Shown here: positions 23,388 to 34,714 of the stretch, piece after piece | Numbering within the stretch: position 1 is the stretch's first letter | Layout of the letters: each line of letters begins with the position of its first letter | The notes under the pieces: generated by a model | What the model was told of the DNA's origin: nothing | The model's input: the letters and a program-made list of their open reading frames with translations, nothing else | The model's database searches: none | Program-made: the position numbers and the translations under genes | NCBI RefSeq assembly: GCF_035594125.1 | Contig: NW_026973754.1 | Coordinates: forward strand, 272,001 to 336,000 | Direction: 5' to 3' | DNA from: Scylla paramamosain | Taxonomy: Eukaryota; Arthropoda; Malacostraca; Decapoda; Portunidae | Length of the DNA: 64,000 nucleotides

Positions 23388-23412
23388 CACACACACACAC
23401 ACACACACACAA
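23388..23412. repeat. (AC)n at X20 donor
   Basis: Short AC tract between the 3' end of LINE A3 and the splice donor of X20. Confidence 0.95.
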
Positions 23413-23419
23413 CACTTAC

Positions 23420-23696
23420 ACCGGCCACAGTCAGAGTGAAGGTGGCCACGGTGGCAGAGGTGGAGGGTGGAGTGAGGCAGGTGACTGTGGTGGAGGAGAC
23501 ACTCTGCACCACACAGGTCTGGCCCCCCACCAGCACCACAGGAGAGGCAACCAGACCTTGCAGACCACTTACACTGATGGTGAGCAGGGTGCTGCCACAC
23601 AGGGAGCCTTCCAGGGGACTGAGGGAGGACACCTGCGGCACCACCACCACACGGCCCTCACTGCTGTACCCTGCGATGTCTGTCACTGTTATGCCC
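23420..23696 (-). CDS. PKHD1L1: X20: complete IPT/TIG domain
   Basis: The acceptor is CACCTGCAG, phase 2. The peptide GITVTDIAGYSSEGRVVVVP, then SPLEGSLCGSTLLTISVSG and VVLVGGQTCVVQSVSSTTVT, ends LTVAG. These are the end of one IPT and a full second one. The donor GCCGGT|GTAAGT is strong, phase 0. The next intron is 11.6 kb and full of LINEs; X21 resumes as AG-VQMDTLTFTYSE, so the join is good. Confidence 0.9.
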
Positions 23697-23890
23697 CTGC
23701 AGGTGAGGTGTGGTGAGGCGTGGTGAGGTGTGGTGGTGTGGTGAGGTGCAGTGATGCTGTGGTGGCATGGCAATGCCATGGTGTTGTGTGGTGATGCTCT
23801 GGTGGTGTAGTGCAGTAATGTGATGTATGATAGTGTGGTGAGGTGTGGTGGTGCTGTGGTGTAGTGATGCTGCTGTGGTACAAAGCTGTA
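23697..23890. repeat. GGTG(T)-rich low-complexity tract
   Basis: Irregular GTGGTGAGGTG-type repeats fill the intron between X19 and X20. Confidence 0.8.
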
Positions 23891-24006
23891 TTTCTGTCAT
23901 TGAAGCATGTTCCTTTTTTTTTCTCATATCATCTCAAACATCCAGTTTCTCTCATCTGTGCTGACCTGTCTGTCCATCTGTCTGTCTGTATGTTAGCTGC
24001 ACTCAC

Positions 24007-24210
24007 CTGTTGATTGCCTTGACAGTGATGGGCAGGTATGCACCCGACCTCAGGTTGTCCAGGTTGTCCAGATCGCAGGTCACAGAGGTGTCTGAAGCAG
24101 AGGTCACACTACAGGATGCTTCACCAACACTGACCTCTACCTGGCAGGCCAGGTCACCAAAGCCTGATCCAGTGATGGTGAGAGAGTCGCCACCCACCAC
24201 CTGCAGGCCG
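24007..24210 (-). CDS. PKHD1L1: X19: complete IPT/TIG domain
   Basis: The acceptor is TTTGACACAG, phase 2. The peptide GLQVVGGDSLTITGSGFGD then VEVSVGEASCSVTSAS, TSVTCDLDN and SGAYLPITVKAIN is a complete IPT. A short in-frame duplication encodes DNLDNL. The donor is AACAG|GTGAGT, phase 2, and the join to X20 restores Arg. Confidence 0.9.
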
Positions 24211-24338
24211 CTGTGTCAAAGAAAACAGGAAACACTCAGCGTGGGGAACCATTATTACTGCCACTGGTGCTGCTATCATTACTACCATTACCATCACTAA
24301 TGCAAGAGGGACCCTGGCCTGCGCCAGCCTGCCTTCAC

Positions 24339-24687
24339 CTCAGGTCCTTCACAGTGTTGGTGGTGGAGGAGGCCAGGGCAGAGACCACAGGTGTGTGACA
24401 GGTGTGGAAATGAAAGTACAGGTATCCATTTTCTGGTGTGGTCAGGTCGGGGAGGTCACACCCGTCCAGAGGCATCTCCAGGATGGGGTCACAGCCACTC
24501 ATGTTGACGACCTGACTCACGGCAACCTGGTAGGTGGCTTCCTTGTCACCCAGCAGTGCGGCCATCCTGAGGGCCTGATGAGGTGGCCGTACCACGTTGA
24601 CTTGGTCCCGCATCACTACACCACCAGGCAGTGTGGGGCCAGCATAATAGTGGATGCCTTGCTGGGGGAAGGCCACTTTGAAAGAGC
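24339..24687 (-). CDS. PKHD1L1: X18: inter-IPT domain and IPT start
   Basis: The acceptor is TTCCCACAG, phase 1. The peptide SFKVAFPQQGIHYYAGPTLP leads to a region with MSGCDPILEMPLDGCDLPD and YLYFHFHTCHTPVVSALAS, so three Cys in a non-IPT insert before the next IPT. The donor is CTGAG|GTGAAG, phase 2, joining X19 as KDL-S-GLQVVGGDS. I do not recognise the middle part as a named domain. Confidence 0.8.
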
Positions 24688-24701
24688 CTGTGGGAAAGCA
24701 A

Positions 24702-24914
<213 letters not shown>

Positions 24915-24932
24915 CCCACCTGGCAGCAGCAC

Positions 24933-25044
24933 CAAAGCCATCAGCGGAGAGTACCAGGGTATGAGTGCCAGCCGACAGTGCCGGGGTAAGACAGCTCACG
25001 CTGATGTTACTCCAATGAGTCGTATAACACAGCTCTGATCCGAT
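24933..25044 (-). CDS. PKHD1L1: X17: IPT second half
   Basis: The acceptor is TGCCGCCAG, phase 0. The peptide IGSELCYTTHWSNISVSCLT then SAGTHTLVLSADGFG is a clear IPT second half. Two donors are possible. TTTG|GTGCTG (end 24933) gives the phase 1 required by X18. GCCAG|GTGGGT (end 24920) looks stronger but breaks frame. I use the frame-keeping one with reserve. A 97-bp (GA)n tract follows directly. Confidence 0.72.
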
Positions 25045-25749
25045 CTGGCGGCATGAGGTCATAGGTCAGGTCAGGGGTATTGGGAAAGTGATAGGTCAGG
25101 TCAGGGTTACTAGGAAGGTCAGAGGGGGAAGTAGTGACTTTATATCAGTACTAGGGAATTTGGTTGTTGACTCTGAGATGAATGGACATTTCCACCTCGG
25201 CTCCCTACCCTTGTTCCTGTTCCCTGGCACCTGGCCCCTCCCCTGCCCTGCCTTCTCCTCAGATAAATGTTCAATACATTGCTTTGACACACAATTTAAT
25301 TTCTAAAATCTTTCTGGCCTCTTTTTTACTTTTTTTTAACTCAATAAGTCTTATCACTTTCTTAGAATAAAAAAAAGTTCCCAGCAAGGCAGCACACAAA
25401 TGTCAGAAACAGTTGTTCCAGTCACCATGACCAGCAACAGCAATGTTGCTTTGGCCAACAACAAGAAAACACCACACAAGCACACTCTCATGGAAGGTAA
25501 GAACACACCAGTACAGATGCCACATACTGCTACACCTTGCCTTCAGCATGGTAACAGGAATACTCTTGGCACTTACACTACACACACTAATATGCCATGT
25601 GGAGACATGAACAGTTACATCCCCACACCACACATCCAAATCATCCACAAGCACCAACATCACACTTAGCCAAGATGCTTCACACTGCTCCAAAACACAC
25701 CACAACAATACAAACACACATTCAAGACAGTTTGTGCCAAAGCAGCTGA

Positions 25750-26175
25750 GTGAGGCAAAGGGGCATCCAATGTGATATCTGCTGTAACCGGTCCAAGCAT
25801 GCTGTGTGGTGTCATGTCGGCTGCATCGGATCGTTTGCACAGGTACACCACGGATCAATTAACAATAGTATCGTGTGTATCTGCAGCAGATGTGGCTCTC
25901 CTAATGTCTCTACATCTTCTTTCTCACTACCTCCTATTCCAACCTCTAGCTCCTTTGACCTGCTATGCACACACAGTACTAACAAATCTCATATACATTT
26001 TCCTTCCATGAACCAGCAACACTCACCCTCACAACCACCAACACCTAGCCACACATCCCACCACACAACAAGACATTCAAGCTCCACATCACCTAAACAC
26101 CCTTGTAACACCAGTCCATCAATCTGTCAACCAGGGCCATTTCCCATTGCTTTTGGCATTTCCTGCACATCATGA
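25750..26175 (+). pseudogene. LINE C ORF1 remnant with PHD-like zinc finger
   Basis: GIQCDICCNRSKHAVWCHVG then CSRCGSPN gives Cys pairs and a His/Trp/Cys centre, the pattern of the PHD-type fingers in ORF1 of some CR1/L2-group LINEs. A Pro/Ser/His-rich tail follows. The upstream start and downstream part are frameshifted. Confidence 0.65.
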
Positions 26176-26387
26176 CTACCCTCACCTCTCTTACACCCCC
26201 TTCACCTAAACCTTCCCCCACTCCCCAACTCCCCCAGCAACCTCTCCCAGTGCCTCTCCTGCCCTACACACAAATGACCCAGACTTCACTGTAGGTACCA
26301 AAACATGCTTAACACCCGACACAGATTCTGCAGAAGTCTTTCCTCCACCATTTAGCAAGACAGTCATAAAAATTTCTAACTGTAATT

Positions 26388-26695
26388 CACTTTTTTTTTT
26401 TATGTAGGAAGGAAACCAGCCAAGGGCAATACATTTATAAGAAAGTCCCACTGAGGTGCTGATCCCCAAGCATAGTCAAAAGTGGTTGTCAAAAATTGAA
26501 GGATAAATGTCTTGAAACCTCCCTCTTGAAAGAGTTCAAGTTATAGGAAGGAGGAAATACAGAGCCAGGCAGGGAGTTCCAGAGTTTACCAGAGAAAAGG
26601 ATGAATGATTGAGAATACAGATTAACTTTTGCATTACAGAGGTGGACAAAATTGGGGTGAGAGAAGGAAGAAAGTCTTGTGCAGAGAGGCCATGG
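26388..26695 (-). mobile_element. LINE family A copy A4, 3' fragment
   Basis: T10 plus ATGTAGGAAGG (the inverse of the A-tailed 3' end) opens the fragment, followed by the end of RT on the minus strand (LWNSLPGSVFPPSYNLNSFK). It lies inside LINE C, which resumes at the CATGGGGTTC block. Confidence 0.88.
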
Positions 26696-27576
26696 GGTTC
26701 TACTTGCAGCTTTCAACAGACCTCCATCTTCCAACACAGAATACTCACACAACCTTCACACAGCTCTTTCACACCTCACACCAGACAAACACATCTGGAT
26801 TGTACATGATTTCAACCTCCCTGACATCAACTGGACCACTACGTCCCCCTCCAATCCCTATGACACTGATGTCTTCAACCCTATCATTCCCCACACAAAC
26901 AGGTGCCAGCTACACAACACACTAATTGACAACAAAAATACATTTTCACTCATGCAAACAGTACTCAAGCCAACAAAAACAGGCTGCCACACACCCCTCT
27001 GGTGCCAGAGGCCTTCTCACCACAGTCCATACATTAGACCTTCTCAAAAACAACATACACAATATAATAAACACCCAGGTAGTTCCAGGACTAAATGACC
27101 ACAACAATGTTCCAGTTGACATAGACCTTCTACCGACAAGACAAAAACACAGATGTGGGTCAATCCTACTCTACTCTAGAGCTGACAGACTCAATTAAAC
27201 ACTCTACAGAGACAATTTTCTATCTTCTGACTCATACTCTGGACTCCTCCAAGAAACTGGAACAGCCTGACACACCATACACACCACCATGAACAACTAC
27301 AGCCCATAGAAAACACCCTCATGTAGACATACACTCCCCTGGTTCTCCAGGAACCTATGGAAACAACACCACAGAAAACAGAGATGACAGATGCAAACAA
27401 TCACAGAACACACCAGGGAAATGGGCCGCCTTCAGATCTTTCCAAAAGAATCTTGCCAAAAAACATAAAGAAGATCAAACGTGAACACCTTTGTAGATAT
27501 CTCACAGATAATGTTAGAAACAACACCAAACACTTCTTCAAATTCCTCAAGTCATGCAGACAGGACAAAACAAACA

Positions 27577-28443
27577 TACAGTATTTGACGGCTCATAAGA
27601 CGCATGGGCTTATAAGGCACACCTCACTTTGGGCAGGCATTGAAAAAAAAAAAAAAGAAAAGATAAATATGCTCTGAATATGAACTGAAAGGTTTCAACT
27701 GAAATTTGAAGGCCTCTCTTACATATTCAGATCCTTATTAGACCCCAATATTTTACATTTAAAAACTTCTATATTTGCTAGGACCTACTAACACTACCAT
27801 ACACCAATCCTGCTGTGAGATGTGAACAAATATGGTGTAGGCAAAGACACTGTCAGAGCCCAGAGGGATACTAAAGTTTGTATGATGCTCTCTTCACTTA
27901 TAAAACCTTTTGTTTTGTTAGATAGTAAGCTATTTTCTAAAAAAGCAATAGTTTCTCATTAGCTTTGAGTTTTATTGAACATGTAAGCAAGCTAATAATG
28001 TTAGAAGATAGGCACAATTTCAGTTGTATGAAGGTGTGTCTCACTTCAAGGAATAATGGCATCACACTAAGGAACACAGTGAATCTTGCACGTGTCACCA
28101 GGTTTGGTGTGTGACCCACCGTGAGTTTGTTTTGGTACATGCAATGTGAGGGTCATCACTTAATTTCTTCCAGACTGGTGTTATTTTATGTGAATTACTG
28201 GTAAGTCCCACCTGTTATACATTGTTATCTTCCAAAAAAAAGTTGTTTTTGAAGTGTAGAAATGGTCATCACTTTGTTTACATGTGCAAAGATGTTTGGG
28301 GTTTGTTTTAAAGGCCACTGTTGCCACAGACTTACCAGTGGCCACTGCTCCAAAGCTGAACCTTGGCCTTATAAGACGCATGCTTATTTTCTCAGACTTT
28401 TTTTTGGTAAAAAGGCATGGCTTATAAGCCATCAAGTACAGTA
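27577..28443. mobile_element. Non-autonomous TA-type DNA transposon in LINE C
   Basis: Terminal inverted repeats start TACAGTATTTGACGGC on the left and TACTGTACTTGATGGC (read inward) on the right. The TA dinucleotide is present at both ends. If the element is skipped, the flanking LINE C frame closes exactly (QDKTNI-LVLKDCDD), which confirms the ends. No transposase ORF. GCCTTATAAGACGCAT and AAGGCAC motifs recur inside. Probably Tc1/mariner or pogo-like. Confidence 0.85.
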
Positions 28444-29863
28444 CTTGTCCTTAAAGACTGCGACGACACTCTTGCTACCACGCCAGAACACAAAGAGCAC
28501 TTACTCAACACACAGTTCCACTCTGTATTCACCCAGAAAAACCCGACACAAGCCAAATAGCCCTTACCCACCCATTCCCTCCCCTCGACATCAGGACAGA
28601 CCGAATGCAGAGGTCACCACAGACTCTGGACACCACTAGATCACCTGGACTTGATAAAAGTCCCCCCCCCCTTTTTCCTTAAGACTTGTGCCCCCATCCT
28701 TGCTCTCAGCCTTCCACCCATCCTCTAAGTGATCTTTACCCAACCTCTTCATGCATTCTCTCTTCTCTCTGACTGGCTTTGTGCTGATGTCACCCCATTT
28801 TCAAGGCAGGTGTCTGGAGTGACCCTTCTAATTATTGCCCCATTTCTCCCATCATTATCATCTCCCACATCTTTCAACACATCATACACAGACACATAAT
28901 AAATCATCTTGACACAAACAACATACGTATTATCAGACCACACGACATGGATTCCAACCAAAATTATCATGCGAGTCACAACTCACTGTTACCCACCATG
29001 ACATTACAAGACACCCAGACAGACGTGATGCCAAACAAGTTGACACTATCGTGCTAGACTTTGCCAAAGCCTTTAACAAAGTACTCCACAAAAGACTGAT
29101 TCTGAAACTACAGCATTGTGGCAGCACTGGACCAATTCTTCACTGGGTCACTTCTTTTCTTTCCGACAGGACCTAACGTGTTCTTTTTGACAGTGTTGCA
29201 TCTGACCCTGTCCCTGTCTGTTCAGGTGTCCCTCAGGTCACTGTCTTGGGGACCCACACACACAGACAAATATAAAGAGGCTGGAAAAGCTCAACATAGC
29301 TACAGCCAGGTTCATTACAAAACAATTACACACAAACTTCTGGCATAACAACACGCATTAAACAATTAAATATGGACACCCTCACACTTCACAGAGAAGC
29401 ACACAGACTAACAATAATGACAATAATGCACAAACTCACAAACCATCAAACTGACATCAACAAACATGAATACTTACACCACACACAGCTAGTACCCATA
29501 ACACACACAACCACAAATATTCAACATACCACGATAACACAGACTCTTTCAAGCACTCACACTTCCATGGACCACATGCAGCTGGAACGGACTCCCCCTC
29601 ACAAACACAGCACGTGCATTCAAACACCTAACACTCCCACATTTCAGAACATGCACATAAAACTCCTACCCTGGACACTTAGTTTTCCCCTCACCCAACC
29701 CCCAAATAACCTTTTCCCTCTCTGACATCTCCTTGCAGCCAGCTCCCCATATGCACCCTACACATTAAATATTGAGATTGAGATTGAGATGGAGGGAATA
29801 GGTTATGTTTTCCTGACTTTTACTGGGTGGGAGGGAGGGAGGGAAGGACAGAATGACACTCAC

Positions 29864-29903
29864 ATGAACTGATCCTGAAGTGCCAAAGTTTGTTCCTCTT
29901 GAC
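29864..29903 (-). CDS. PKHD1L1: X16: 40-bp micro-exon of an IPT
   Basis: The acceptor is CTCTCACAG and the donor is TTCAT|GTGAGT. Only one frame makes an IPT: SRGTNFGTSGSVH, the G-T-N-F-G turn. It leaves phase 0 and joins X17 perfectly (SVH-IGSELCYTT). It needs phase 2 entry, which X15 does not supply. The exon is very short, so its identification rests on motif and the downstream join. Confidence 0.7.
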
Positions 29904-30019
29904 CTGTGAGAGAGGAGAAAATAAGACACAGAAACACATTAGAGAAAATATTTGTTATGACTTAGATCTTCACTGTTTCCACAACTGGAGGAGGAACAGG
30001 AGGAGGATAAGAGACTCAC

Positions 30020-30145
30020 CAAAGAGGGAGAGGGTGTGGAGGGAAAGGCCAATGATGGTGGGTGACAGTGAGACGTCATAAGTGAAGGAGGAAGGGAGGG
30101 AGCCACTTGTGCTGCCCACATCCACCACCACATCCACCGTGCCTC
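30020..30145 (-). CDS. PKHD1L1: X15: IPT end and start of next IPT
   Basis: The acceptor is CTCTGGCAG, phase 1, giving PAG-GTVDVVVDVGS across the join. The exon continues SLPSSFTYDVSLSPTIIG and HTLSLF, the FTY strand that closes one IPT and opens the next. The donor TTTG|GTGAGT is strong but leaves phase 1, whereas X16 enters in phase 2. The exon is convincing by sequence; the X15/X16 junction is not. Confidence 0.78.
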
Positions 30146-30550
30146 CTGCCAGAGTGGAGAGGGTCAGGAGGTGATGGCCTGGCCTAACCTAACACCACTA
30201 CCACCATCATCACCATCATGACACACTCTTACAGTAAGAAATTGTACAAACAAAAGAGGAAAGAAAATGTGAGAAAATAGTATTTCTAATCCTAAAATAC
30301 ATTTTTCACTTAGCAGCATCACATGTAGCTTTGGCTCTGTCTCATACGCAAAAAGTAGCCACACCAAAAAAATGTAACACCAACATATGTATGTTGTTGG
30401 TGTTATCTTTCTGTGCTGTGGGCGCAAATCACCCAAGCTATGTGTGATGCAGCTTGTATGTGATATAAATATAGTTTTCCTGACAGAGCAATTAGCCAGT
30501 GGAAGGCACTGACTGACCAATTTATGTGTGCAGGAACCATTCATAGCTTT

Positions 30551-30552
<2 letters not shown>
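30146..30552. other. Intron sequence with a small hairpin
   Basis: No exon seen. A stem-loop lies at about 30378-30409 (AACACCAACATA / TGTTGTTGGTGTT). Otherwise unique. Confidence 0.55.

Positions 30553-30645
<93 letters not shown>
30553..30645. repeat. (AC)n flanked by a 16-bp direct repeat
   Basis: An AC tract of about 93 bp sits between two copies of CATTCATAGCTTTAAA (30538-30553 and 30649-30664), like a target-site duplication around an insertion made only of AC repeat. Confidence 0.9.
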
Positions 30646-30647
<2 letters not shown>

Positions 30648-30744
30648 GCATTCATAGCTTTAAAGATAAATATGACAAATTAACTTTAAAAGATAAGACA
30701 TTACAAGTTTTACTAAATTCTTTAAAAATAAAATTACATAAGAA

Positions 30745-30748
<4 letters not shown>

Positions 30749-30783
<35 letters not shown>

Positions 30784-30806
30784 ACACACACACACACACA
30801 CACACA
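30749..30806. repeat. (CA)n microsatellite 5' of LINE B5
   Basis: CA tract with one CTGA interruption directly before family B copy B5. Confidence 0.96.
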
Positions 30807-33800
30807 GTTGGAGAAAAAAGTGAGTTATAGAGAAGTAGTGAAGGACCAGAGAAGTAAAGAACGCTTGACAAGAGAGTTTATAAAGGTAATAAAGGAAAAG
30901 GAAAACCTGGTAAGAGACACTGTAGATAAAAAGAAGAGTGTAATGATCTTTGGCCTGGAAGAAAGTGAGATAAAAAAAATGGTATAAAAGAGAAGCAGAA
31001 CAAAGAAAAACAGCTCGATTAGTACTGAGTGTGATAAACGAAGGGGATACAAAGCTGGAAGATGAAATAGAGGTGTACATGATTGGTAAATATGATCAAG
31101 GAAAAAGTAGACCATTGAAAATCAAACTAAAATCCCAAACAACAGCTGAAGAAACATTGGCAAATGCGTGGAAGCTAGCCAAAAGTAACAAGTTTAAATA
31201 AGTCTGGATTAGAAGAGAAATGAATGAGGAAGAAAGGAAGAAACTTAATGAATTGAGAAGTGAAGCAAAAGAAAGGAATGAACAGAGAACACAAGAGGAA
31301 AAGGAACTTTCTTCTGGAGAGTAATGGACCTAAGGTTGAGGAAGTGGTACATGTGAAGAGTGAAGGGTGCAGAGGCACAGCTCTAAGAGAGGGAGGGACA
31401 TGGACAGTGGCATACACTAATGTGGATGGTTTAGTTTCAGTGATGGATGAAGTGAATGAATTTATGAAAGCAAATGAACCAGACATCATGGCAATGGTAG
31501 AAACTAAACTAAGAGATTCAGAGACATCAAATTTAGGAGGGGGAAGTACAATATGTGGATAAGAAACAGATGTGGAAAAGGAGGAGGTGGGGTGATGATG
31601 CTTGTTAAAAAGGGTATCAGGGTGGAGAGTGGAAAAGGCAGAAGGCTTGGTGGAAGGCCTAAATTTACAACTAATAAATGGAAGAGGAGGAATACAATAT
31701 GTCACAGTGGTGTATGTCCCACCAAAAACAAAGACCTGGAATAGACAAGAGCATGAACAGTTGCTGAGTGAGACAAAAGAATGGCTTGTAAAGAAAATTA
31801 AAGAAAACAACAAAATTGTTATAATGGGAATTTTAATTGTAAAGAGATAAATTGGGAGGAGTGGAACACAAGAGGAGGAGAAGACTCATGGGAAGATAAG
31901 GTTCTGAAACTGGCAATGAACAATATTATGACACAGTGGGTTGAGGAAAACACTAGATACAGAGGAGCAGAGGAGCCATCAATTTGGTGTTATCAAAAGA
32001 AACAGATATTATAGAAGACATGAACTATAGTTGTCCACTAGGAAAAAGCGACCATGTCATGATAAGGTTTTGTATTAAAGAAAAAAGAGAGGAGAGTAGA
32101 TGTGAAGATTATAAAAGTGAAAGATTTAATTATGGTAAGTAAAATTTTGAACAAATGAGGAGATACTTTGGTGAAGGGGATTGAAGTACACTTATCACAG
32201 CAAGTAATGTGCAAAAGAAGTGGGAAGCTTTCATCAATATTTATGAAGAGGGAGTGAAAAGATATGTACCAAAAGTAGAGACAAAGAGAAGATATAACAA
32301 TGACTGGTATAATAGAAGATGTGAAATAGCTAGGGAGGAGAGGGAAACAGCATGGAATAGATGGCAGAGGAAAAAAAAAGCAGGAGCTGTGGCAAAACTA
32401 CATAACCACAAGAAATTAATATGTAAAGGTTATTAGAGAAGAAAGAAAAAATTATGAGAAAGATGTTATGGACAAATGCAAAGAGAAACCAAAACTATTC
32501 TTCAGATATGTGAACAGCAAAATGAAAAATAGAGAAGGAATAAGCAGATTGAAGGTGAATGGTCAAATGTGTGAGGATCCGGCTGAATTGGCAGAGATAA
32601 TGAACAGGAGTTTTCAGTCAGTATTCACAAAAGAGAAAACATTTGTGTACCAGAGTGAGATGAGTGAGGAAATGGGTCTCGGGGAAATCCAAGTGACTGA
32701 AGAGGATGTCCAGAAACAGATGGAGGAACTAGACGTTAGGAAGGCCCCTGGACCTGATGGAGTGTCAGGATGGATACTAAAAGAGTGCAATCAGCAGTTG
32801 ACATGGGTAATACATAATATTATAGAAAGCTCCCTAATTGAAAGTAGAGTCCCAATTGAATGGAAGAGAGCTAACATAGTGCCAATCTACAAAGGTGGTA
32901 GTAAAGAGGAGCCCTTAATCTATAGACCTGTGTCTCTAACAAGTGTGGTGTGCAAAATGTGTGAAAGATTGGTGAAGGATAAATGGATGCAGTATCTAGA
33001 AGGAAATGAAGTGATATTAAAGCAACAATTTGGATTTAGGAGAGGGAGATCGTGTGTTACAAACTTACTGAGTTTTTATTCTAGAGTAGTGGATATAATG
33101 CAAGAAAGAGATGGATGGGCTGATTGTGTTTATTTAGACCTGAAGGCAGCCTTTGATAAAGTGCCACACAGGAAATTGTTGTGGAGTTAAAGCATAATGG
33201 TGGGCTAAGGGGGGGCTTGCTGAGATGGATGGAAAATTTCTTGACAAACAGAGAAATGAGAACCTTGGTAAAAGATAAAAAATCATCATGGAGGGAAGTC
33301 ATAAGTGGAGTACCCCAAGGCTCAATACTTGCACCAATCATGTTTGCAGTCTATATAAATGATATGACGGAGAAGGTGAAAAGCTACATGAGCCTTTTTG
33401 CAGATGATGCAAAGTTGCTGAAGAAAGTTGAGAGTGCAGAGGACTGTGGAACGTTACAAGAAGACCTGAACAAGATATCAGAGTGGAGTTATAGATGGGA
33501 AATGGAATTTAATTTAAAGAAGTGTAAAGTAATAGAATTTGGAAAAAGTACAAGAAGAGTAAAAGGAAATTATGTGTTGAATGGTGTAAGGTTGAGTGGA
33601 GCAGAAGAGGAAAAGGATCTCGGTGTTACAGTGACTGGGAACCTGACCCCGGAGAGACACATTAGCAAAATTACAGGAGTAACCTATAACTTGTTGAGAA
33701 GAATAAGGCAGGCCTTTGCATATATGGATGAAGAGATGGTCAGGAAGATGATCGTGTCGCTGATAAGACCCAGACTAGAATATGCAGCAGTAGTGTGGTC

Positions 33801-34258
33801 GCCATACAAGAAAAAGGATAAAAGTAAGTTGGAGAGAGTTCAGAGAGCAGCTACGAAGATGGTACCAAGTATCAGGGACTTGTCATATGAAGAGAGACTG
33901 GAAAGGATACATCTACAAACGTTGGAAAAGAGGAGAGAAAGGGAAGACATGATTGCGATATATAAAGCATATAAGGGAGTAGAGGAGGTGGACCGGAGCA
34001 ACTTAATGGTCTGGGATACACGGGACACTAGAGGACATGGAAAGAGGCTGAAGAGGAGTGCTTGTAGAAGAGACACCAAAAAGTATAGTTTCCCATATAG
34101 AAGTATTGATGTATGGAACAGTTGGGATGAGGAGATAGTAAATGAAGAAAGTATACATGGATTCAAGGCTAAGTTGGATATTAAAAGATATGGAGATGGG
34201 ACAGCACAAGCATAACTCTTTTCCAATAAAGCATAACTAGGTAAATACAACTAGGTAA
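30807..34258 (+). mobile_element. LINE family B copy B5, mostly full ORF2
   Basis: It starts within ORF1 (coiled-coil KEKENLVRDTVDKKKSVMIF). Endonuclease follows at 31400-32100 (YTNVDGLVSVMDEVNEFMKA, GGGGVMMLVKKG, a few stops), then RT and the 3' end (ACAACTAGGTAAATACACACAC) at 34240-34262. (CA)n flanks both sides. The 3' tail ends about 14 bp from the donor of X14. Confidence 0.92.
32468..34215 (+). pseudogene. LINE B5 reverse transcriptase, one frameshift
   Basis: The RT reads in two overlapping frames (32468-33190 and 33181-34215); one base is lost at about 33185, in a LLWS/MELKHNGG junction that reads LLWKLEHNGG-like in other copies. Motifs in order: RKAPGPDGVSGWILKE, YRPVSLTSVVCKMCERL, QQFGFRRGRSCVTN, VYLDLKAAFDKVPHRKL, SGVPQGSILAPIMF, LFADDAKLL, then LERVQRAATKM and TRGHGKRLKRSAC. 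FADD is the catalytic box. Only this defect separates it from an intact RT. Confidence 0.88.
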
Positions 34259-34287
34259 ATACACACACACACACTTTATACTCACAC

Positions 34288-34635
34288 CAGCAGGCACGGT
34301 GCAGGTGACCTCTGTGGGTCCACCAGAGATAACCACACACTTCTTGCCACCCAGAGTCATAATGGCACTGCCAGCCTCCCACCCATCACTGTCTGGGAAG
34401 CCAGTGCCAGTCACAGTGAGAGGATACTGTCCACCAGTGCTTCCCTCCGTGATGCTGAGTGCAACCACGGTGACTGGCACCATGTAGATGATGGGGGAGG
34501 GGAGCAGTGCCGAGCCAGCCGGCTGCATGCTGAGTGCCACTGAATGCAAGCCGCCCCACAGTGCTACAGTGCAGGTGAGCTGGGTGGCAGTGATGGCCAT
34601 GCCACTCAGGGTGAGGGTGTGCTGCAGCCCCTTGC
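34288..34635 (-). CDS. PKHD1L1: X14: one IPT end and one full IPT
   Basis: The acceptor is CCTGACAG, phase 1. The peptide HTLTLSGMAITATQLTCTVA closes one IPT. A second IPT follows: TEGSTGGQYPLTVTGTGF, then MTLGGKKCVVISGG and TEVTCTVPAG. The phase 1 donor needed to join X15 is GCTG|GTGTGA; a stronger-looking site two bases on (GGT|GTGAGT) would break frame. LINE B copy 5 and its (AC)n tail end only 14-30 bp from this donor. Confidence 0.86.
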
Positions 34636-34714
34636 CTGTCAGGAAAAATACAAGTTTGGAATGAGTTAAATTAGATGGTGAAGGTGAGGGTGAGGGAATG
34701 CCATGGGCCCTTAC

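Larger units (their letters stand above)
20081..23390 (+). mobile_element. LINE family A copy A3, split by an LTR element
   Basis: The element's RT runs from 20081 to 20820 ([38 protein letters not shown]), is interrupted by the 1381-bp LTR element, and resumes at 22207 (AFDRVWHKA). It then reaches the 3' end (CCTACATAATAAA) at about 23380. Several stops and frameshifts (YADD reads STDD) mean it is inactive. It is 5'-truncated. Confidence 0.9.
25376..29793 (+). mobile_element. LINE family C, decayed, with nested insertions
   Basis: A third LINE family on the plus strand. ORF1 remnants include a PHD-like finger (25750-25910). The endonuclease motif (IVHDFNLPDINWT) is at about 26800 and RT remnants are at 28450-29250 (TLATTPEHKEHLLNTQFHSV, VLDFAKAFNKVLHKRLILKL). 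The 3' end is an ATTGAGATTGAGAT tail at 29770-29793. LINE A4 (26388-26695) and a DNA transposon (27577-28443) are inserted in it. No long intact frame remains. Confidence 0.8.

Noticed and set aside
34286..34287. Stronger donor GGT|GTGAGT for X14
   Set aside because: It would change phase to 0 and break the join with X15, which is well supported by GTVDVVVDVGS.
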